NCBI RefSeq assembly: GCF_000687455.2
Contig: NZ_JGVW01000104.1
Location: 1-49,078, forward strand
Reading direction: 5' to 3'
Length of the DNA stretch: 49,078 bases
DNA from: Burkholderia sp. lig30
Lineage (GTDB): Bacteria > Pseudomonadota > Gammaproteobacteria > Burkholderiales > Burkholderiaceae
How positions within the stretch are numbered: position 1 is the stretch's first letter; each line of letters begins with the position of its first letter. Positions 46,343-49,078 of this stretch are shown here, in pieces. Made by a program: the position numbers and the translations under genes. The notes beneath the pieces are model-generated. The model had not been told where the DNA came from, did no database searches, and saw only the letters and a program-made list of their open reading frames with translations.

Positions 46343-47428
46343 GTGATTGAAACCTTTTACGAAGTCATGCGACGCCAGGGCATCTCGCGCCGCAGCTTCC
46401 TCAAGTTCTGCTCGTTGACGGCAACGTCGCTCGGCCTCGGGCCGGCGTTCATGCCGAAGATCGCCCACGCGATGGAGACCAAGCCGCGCACCCCGGTGCT
46501 GTGGCTGCACGGCCTCGAGTGCACCTGCTGCTCGGAATCGTTCATCCGCTCCGCGCATCCGCTCGCGAAGGACGTCGTGCTGTCGATGATCTCGCTCGAT
46601 TATGACGATCTGCTGATGGCGTCCGCCGGCCACCAGGCCGAGGCGATCCTCGAAGAGGTGATGACGAAGTACAAGGGCAACTACATCCTCGCGGTGGAAG
46701 GCAATCCGCCGCTCAACCAGGACGGGATGAGCTGCATCATCGGCGGCAAGCCGTTCGTCGACCAGCTGCGCCGCGTGTCGAAGGACGCGAAGGCGGTGAT
46801 CTCGTGGGGCTCGTGCGCGTCGTGGGGCTGCGTGCAGGCCGCGAAGCCGAACCCGACGCAGGCGGTGCCGATCCACAAGGTGATCACCGACAAGCCGATC
46901 ATCAAGGTGCCGGGATGCCCGCCGATCGCCGAGGTGATGACGGGCGTGATCACCTACATGCTCACGTTCGACCGGATACCGGAACTGGATCGCCAGGGCC
47001 GGCCCAAGATGTTCTACAGCCAGCGCATCCACGACAAGTGCTACCGCCGCCCGCACTTCGACGCGGGGCAGTTCGTCGAGTCGTGGGACGACGATGCGGC
47101 CCGCCGCGGCTACTGCCTGTACAAGGTCGGCTGCAAGGGGCCGACCACCTACAACGCGTGTTCGACCGTGCGCTGGAACGGCGGCACGAGCTTCCCGATC
47201 CAGGCGGGCCACGGCTGCATCGGCTGCTCCGAGGACGGTTTCTGGGACAAGGGCTCGTTCTACGACCGCCTGACCAACATCAACCAGTTCGGCATCGAGG
47301 CGAACGCCGACAAGATCGGCGCCACCGCGGCCGGCGTGCTGGGCGCGGCAGCCGTCGCCCACGCCGCCGCCTCGGCGATCCAGCGCGCCAGCGCGAAACA
47401 CGATCGGGACGACCGCAACGCCCGCTAG
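46343..47428 (+). CDS. hoxK: O2-tolerant membrane-bound [NiFe]-hydrogenase small subunit
   Basis: HoxK carries the FeS relay that moves electrons from the active site of HoxG to a membrane cytochrome b. The 361-residue precursor has a Tat signal (RRSFLK from residue 16; cleavage after AHA, residue 43), which exports the folded dimer. ECTCC (mature C17, C19, C20) with SCASWGC (C115, C120) gives the six-Cys proximal 4Fe-3S site that defines oxygen-tolerant group 1d enzymes. GCIGC is near the medial cluster, and a C-terminal helix anchors it. The GTG at 46343 has AAGGA upstream and gives the start [16 protein letters not shown], matching recalled C. necator HoxK. Confidence 0.97.
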   Translation: MIETFYEVMRRQGISRRSFLKFCSLTATSLGLGPAFMPKIAHAMETKPRTPVLWLHGLECTCCSESFIRSAHPLAKDVVLSMISLDYDDLLMASAGHQAEAILEEVMTKYKGNYILAVEGNPPLNQDGMSCIIGGKPFVDQLRRVSKDAKAVISWGSCASWGCVQAAKPNPTQAVPIHKVITDKPIIKVPGCPPIAEVMTGVITYMLTFDRIPELDRQGRPKMFYSQRIHDKCYRRPHFDAGQFVESWDDDAARRGYCLYKVGCKGPTTYNACSTVRWNGGTSFPIQAGHGCIGCSEDGFWDKGSFYDRLTNINQFGIEANADKIGATAAGVLGAAAVAHAAASAIQRASAKHDRDDRNAR

Positions 47429-47477
47429 CCGCTCGCCCCGATCCGGGGCAGCGCACACACGCACAGGAACAGTCAGC

Positions 47478-49078
47478 ATGGCAGCATATTCCACTCAAGG
47501 GTTTCAGCTCGACAACAGCGGGCGCCGGATCGTCGTCGATCCCGTGACCCGCATCGAAGGCCACATGCGGGTCGAGGTGAACGTCGATTCGAACAACGTG
47601 ATCCGCAACGCGGTGTCCACCGGCACCATGTGGCGCGGGCTCGAAGTGATTCTCAAGGGCCGCGACCCGCGCGACGCGTGGGCGTTCGTCGAACGCATCT
47701 GCGGCGTGTGCACCGGGTGCCACGCGCTCGCGTCGGTCCGCGCGGTGGAGGATGCGCTCGGCATCCGCATTCCGCCGAACGCGCACCTGATCCGCGAGAT
47801 CATGGCCAAGACGCTGCAGGTGCACGATCACGTCGTCCACTTCTATCACCTGCACGCGCTCGACTGGGTCGACGTCGTGTCGGCGCTCAAGGCCGACCCG
47901 AAGCTCACGTCGGAACTGCAGCAGCGCATCTCGCCGTCGCATCCGCTGTCGTCGCCCGGCTACTTCCGCGACGTGCAGACCCGTCTGCGGAAATTCGTCG
48001 AGAGCGGGCAGCTCGGACCGTTCATGAACGGCTACTGGGGCAACCCGGCCTACCTGCTGCCGCCCGAGGCCAACCTGATGGCCGTGACCCACTATCTGGA
48101 GGCGCTCGACCTGCAGAAGGAATGGGTCAAGATCCACACGATCTTCGGCGGCAAGAACCCGCACCCGAACTACCTGGTCGGCGGCGTCCCGTGCGCGATC
48201 AACATCGACGGCGATCTCGCCGCCGGCGCGCCGATCAACATGGAACGCCTGAACTTCGTGAAGGCCCGCATCGACGAGGCGCTCGAGTTCTGCCGCAACG
48301 TCTACCTGCCTGACCTGCTGGCGATCGGCACGATCTACAAGCAGCGCGGCTGGCTCTACGGCGGCGGGCTCTCGGCGACCAACGTGATGGACTACGGCAC
48401 GTATCCGCTCGTCAACTACGATCCGTCGACCAACCAGATGCCGGGCGGCGCGATCCTGAACGGCGACTGGAACACGATCCTGCCGGTCGATCCGCGCGAT
48501 CCGGAGCAGGTGCAGGAGTTCGTCACCCACTCCTGGTATCAGTACCCGGACAACGACCGCGGGCTGCACCCGTGGGACGGCGTCACGGAGCCGCACTACG
48601 AGCTCGGGCCGAAGACCAAGGGCACCCGCACCGCGATCGAGTCGGTCGACGAAAGCGCGAAATACTCGTGGGTCAAGGCGCCGCGCTGGCGCGGCCACGC
48701 GATGGAAGTCGGCCCGCTCGCGCGCTACATCCTCGGCTATGCGCACGCGCAGCAGGGCAACCCGCATGGCGCGCGCATCAAGGAGCAGGTCGACGCGGCG
48801 CTGGTGTCGGTCAACCGCGACATGCCGAAGCTGCTCGGTCTGCCCGAGACCACGCTCGGCGCGAAGCAGCTGCTGCCGACCACGATCGGCCGCACGCTCG
48901 CGCGCTCGCTCGAAGCCGAATACTGCGCGGAGATGATGGCGGACGACTGGCAGCGGCTCATCGACAACATCCGCAACGGCGACACCTCGACGGCCAACGT
49001 CGAGAAGTGGGACCCGTCGACGTGGCCGGCCGAGGCCAAGGGCGTCGGCACGGTCGCCGCGCCGCGCGGCGCGCTCGG
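47478..49078 (+). CDS. hoxG: membrane-bound [NiFe]-hydrogenase large subunit (partial, runs off the window)
   Basis: HoxG holds the Ni-Fe(CN)2CO site that splits H2. The visible 533 residues of an expected ~618 contain the N-terminal L1 motif [10 protein letters not shown], with nickel ligands C75 and C78, plus [10 protein letters not shown] and [25 protein letters not shown]. The C-terminal L2 Cys pair (DPCxxC) and the maturation tail lie beyond the window. The ATG at 47478 is 49 bp after hoxK. It matches recalled C. necator HoxG over the whole visible length. Downstream hox/hyp genes are expected just outside. Confidence 0.97.
   Translation, partial: MAAYSTQGFQLDNSGRRIVVDPVTRIEGHMRVEVNVDSNNVIRNAVSTGTMWRGLEVILKGRDPRDAWAFVERICGVCTGCHALASVRAVEDALGIRIPPNAHLIREIMAKTLQVHDHVVHFYHLHALDWVDVVSALKADPKLTSELQQRISPSHPLSSPGYFRDVQTRLRKFVESGQLGPFMNGYWGNPAYLLPPEANLMAVTHYLEALDLQKEWVKIHTIFGGKNPHPNYLVGGVPCAINIDGDLAAGAPINMERLNFVKARIDEALEFCRNVYLPDLLAIGTIYKQRGWLYGGGLSATNVMDYGTYPLVNYDPSTNQMPGGAILNGDWNTILPVDPRDPEQVQEFVTHSWYQYPDNDRGLHPWDGVTEPHYELGPKTKGTRTAIESVDESAKYSWVKAPRWRGHAMEVGPLARYILGYAHAQQGNPHGARIKEQVDAALVSVNRDMPKLLGLPETTLGAKQLLPTTIGRTLARSLEAEYCAEMMADDWQRLIDNIRNGDTSTANVEKWDPSTWPAEAKGVGTVAAPRGAL

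Overview
The window is high-GC DNA from a beta-proteobacterium, most likely Burkholderia (cepacia-complex-like). Codon use, gene families and gene style fit that group. The hydrogenase subunits at the right end read almost like recalled Cupriavidus necator HoxK and HoxG. No rRNA, tRNA, insertion sequence, prophage or CRISPR array was seen. Genes are dense, and base composition is uniform apart from a few AT-rich control regions.

Layout. (1) 1-6743, general metabolism: the tail of an unknown gene, a divergent second MurA, an MHS-family transporter, a 4-hydroxyphenylpyruvate dioxygenase-like enzyme and GTP-dependent PEP carboxykinase. (2) 6750-18366, a low-oxygen/stress block: a polysaccharide deacetylase coupled to a DUF4015 glycosidase-like protein, a CBS-pair protein, an Acg-type nitroreductase, a three-BON protein, a zinc-ribbon protein, an accessory FtsH, an OsmC-like protein, trehalose-6-phosphate synthase and a B12-dependent ribonucleotide reductase. 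(3) 18729-32353: PfkB; a LysR / HMG-CoA-lyase / CoA-transferase / MFS catabolic cluster; a zinc alcohol dehydrogenase; and a four-gene RbbA-type efflux operon. (4) 32700-42656, signalling and assorted genes: a degenerate REC-GGDEF-EAL protein, a sulfonate binding protein with a flavin monooxygenase, a deacylase, an Rmf/CrpP-like small protein with a sigma-54 promoter, a diguanylate cyclase, and a DUF4142-cupredoxin-ECF sigma operon. (5) 42917-49078, hydrogenase: a NodU/CmcH carbamoyltransferase, a HoxN nickel permease, HoxK, and HoxG cut by the window end.

Regulatory theme. Eight good matches to the FNR/ANR box (TTGAY-N4-RTCAA; one has a single mismatch) and one degenerate box occur only in intergenic regions of blocks 2, 3 and 5. 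At six promoters a plausible -10 element begins 28.5 or 29.5 bp from the box centre, and a seventh, weaker case lies at nrdJ. This is the geometry of class II FNR activation. The block resembles the low-oxygen-activated (lxa) locus of Burkholderia cenocepacia. The hydrogenase promoter differs: it pairs a fully palindromic FNR box with a sigma-54 -24/-12 element.

Reading as a whole (inference). When oxygen falls, the cell induces oxygen-independent dNTP synthesis, glycolytic and alcohol enzymes, envelope-quality functions, efflux and H2 oxidation. Four of the protein families (CBS pair, Acg, class II ribonucleotide reductase, PfkB) also occur in the Mycobacterium tuberculosis DosR dormancy regulon, which suggests a shared hypoxic-persistence toolkit under a different regulator.
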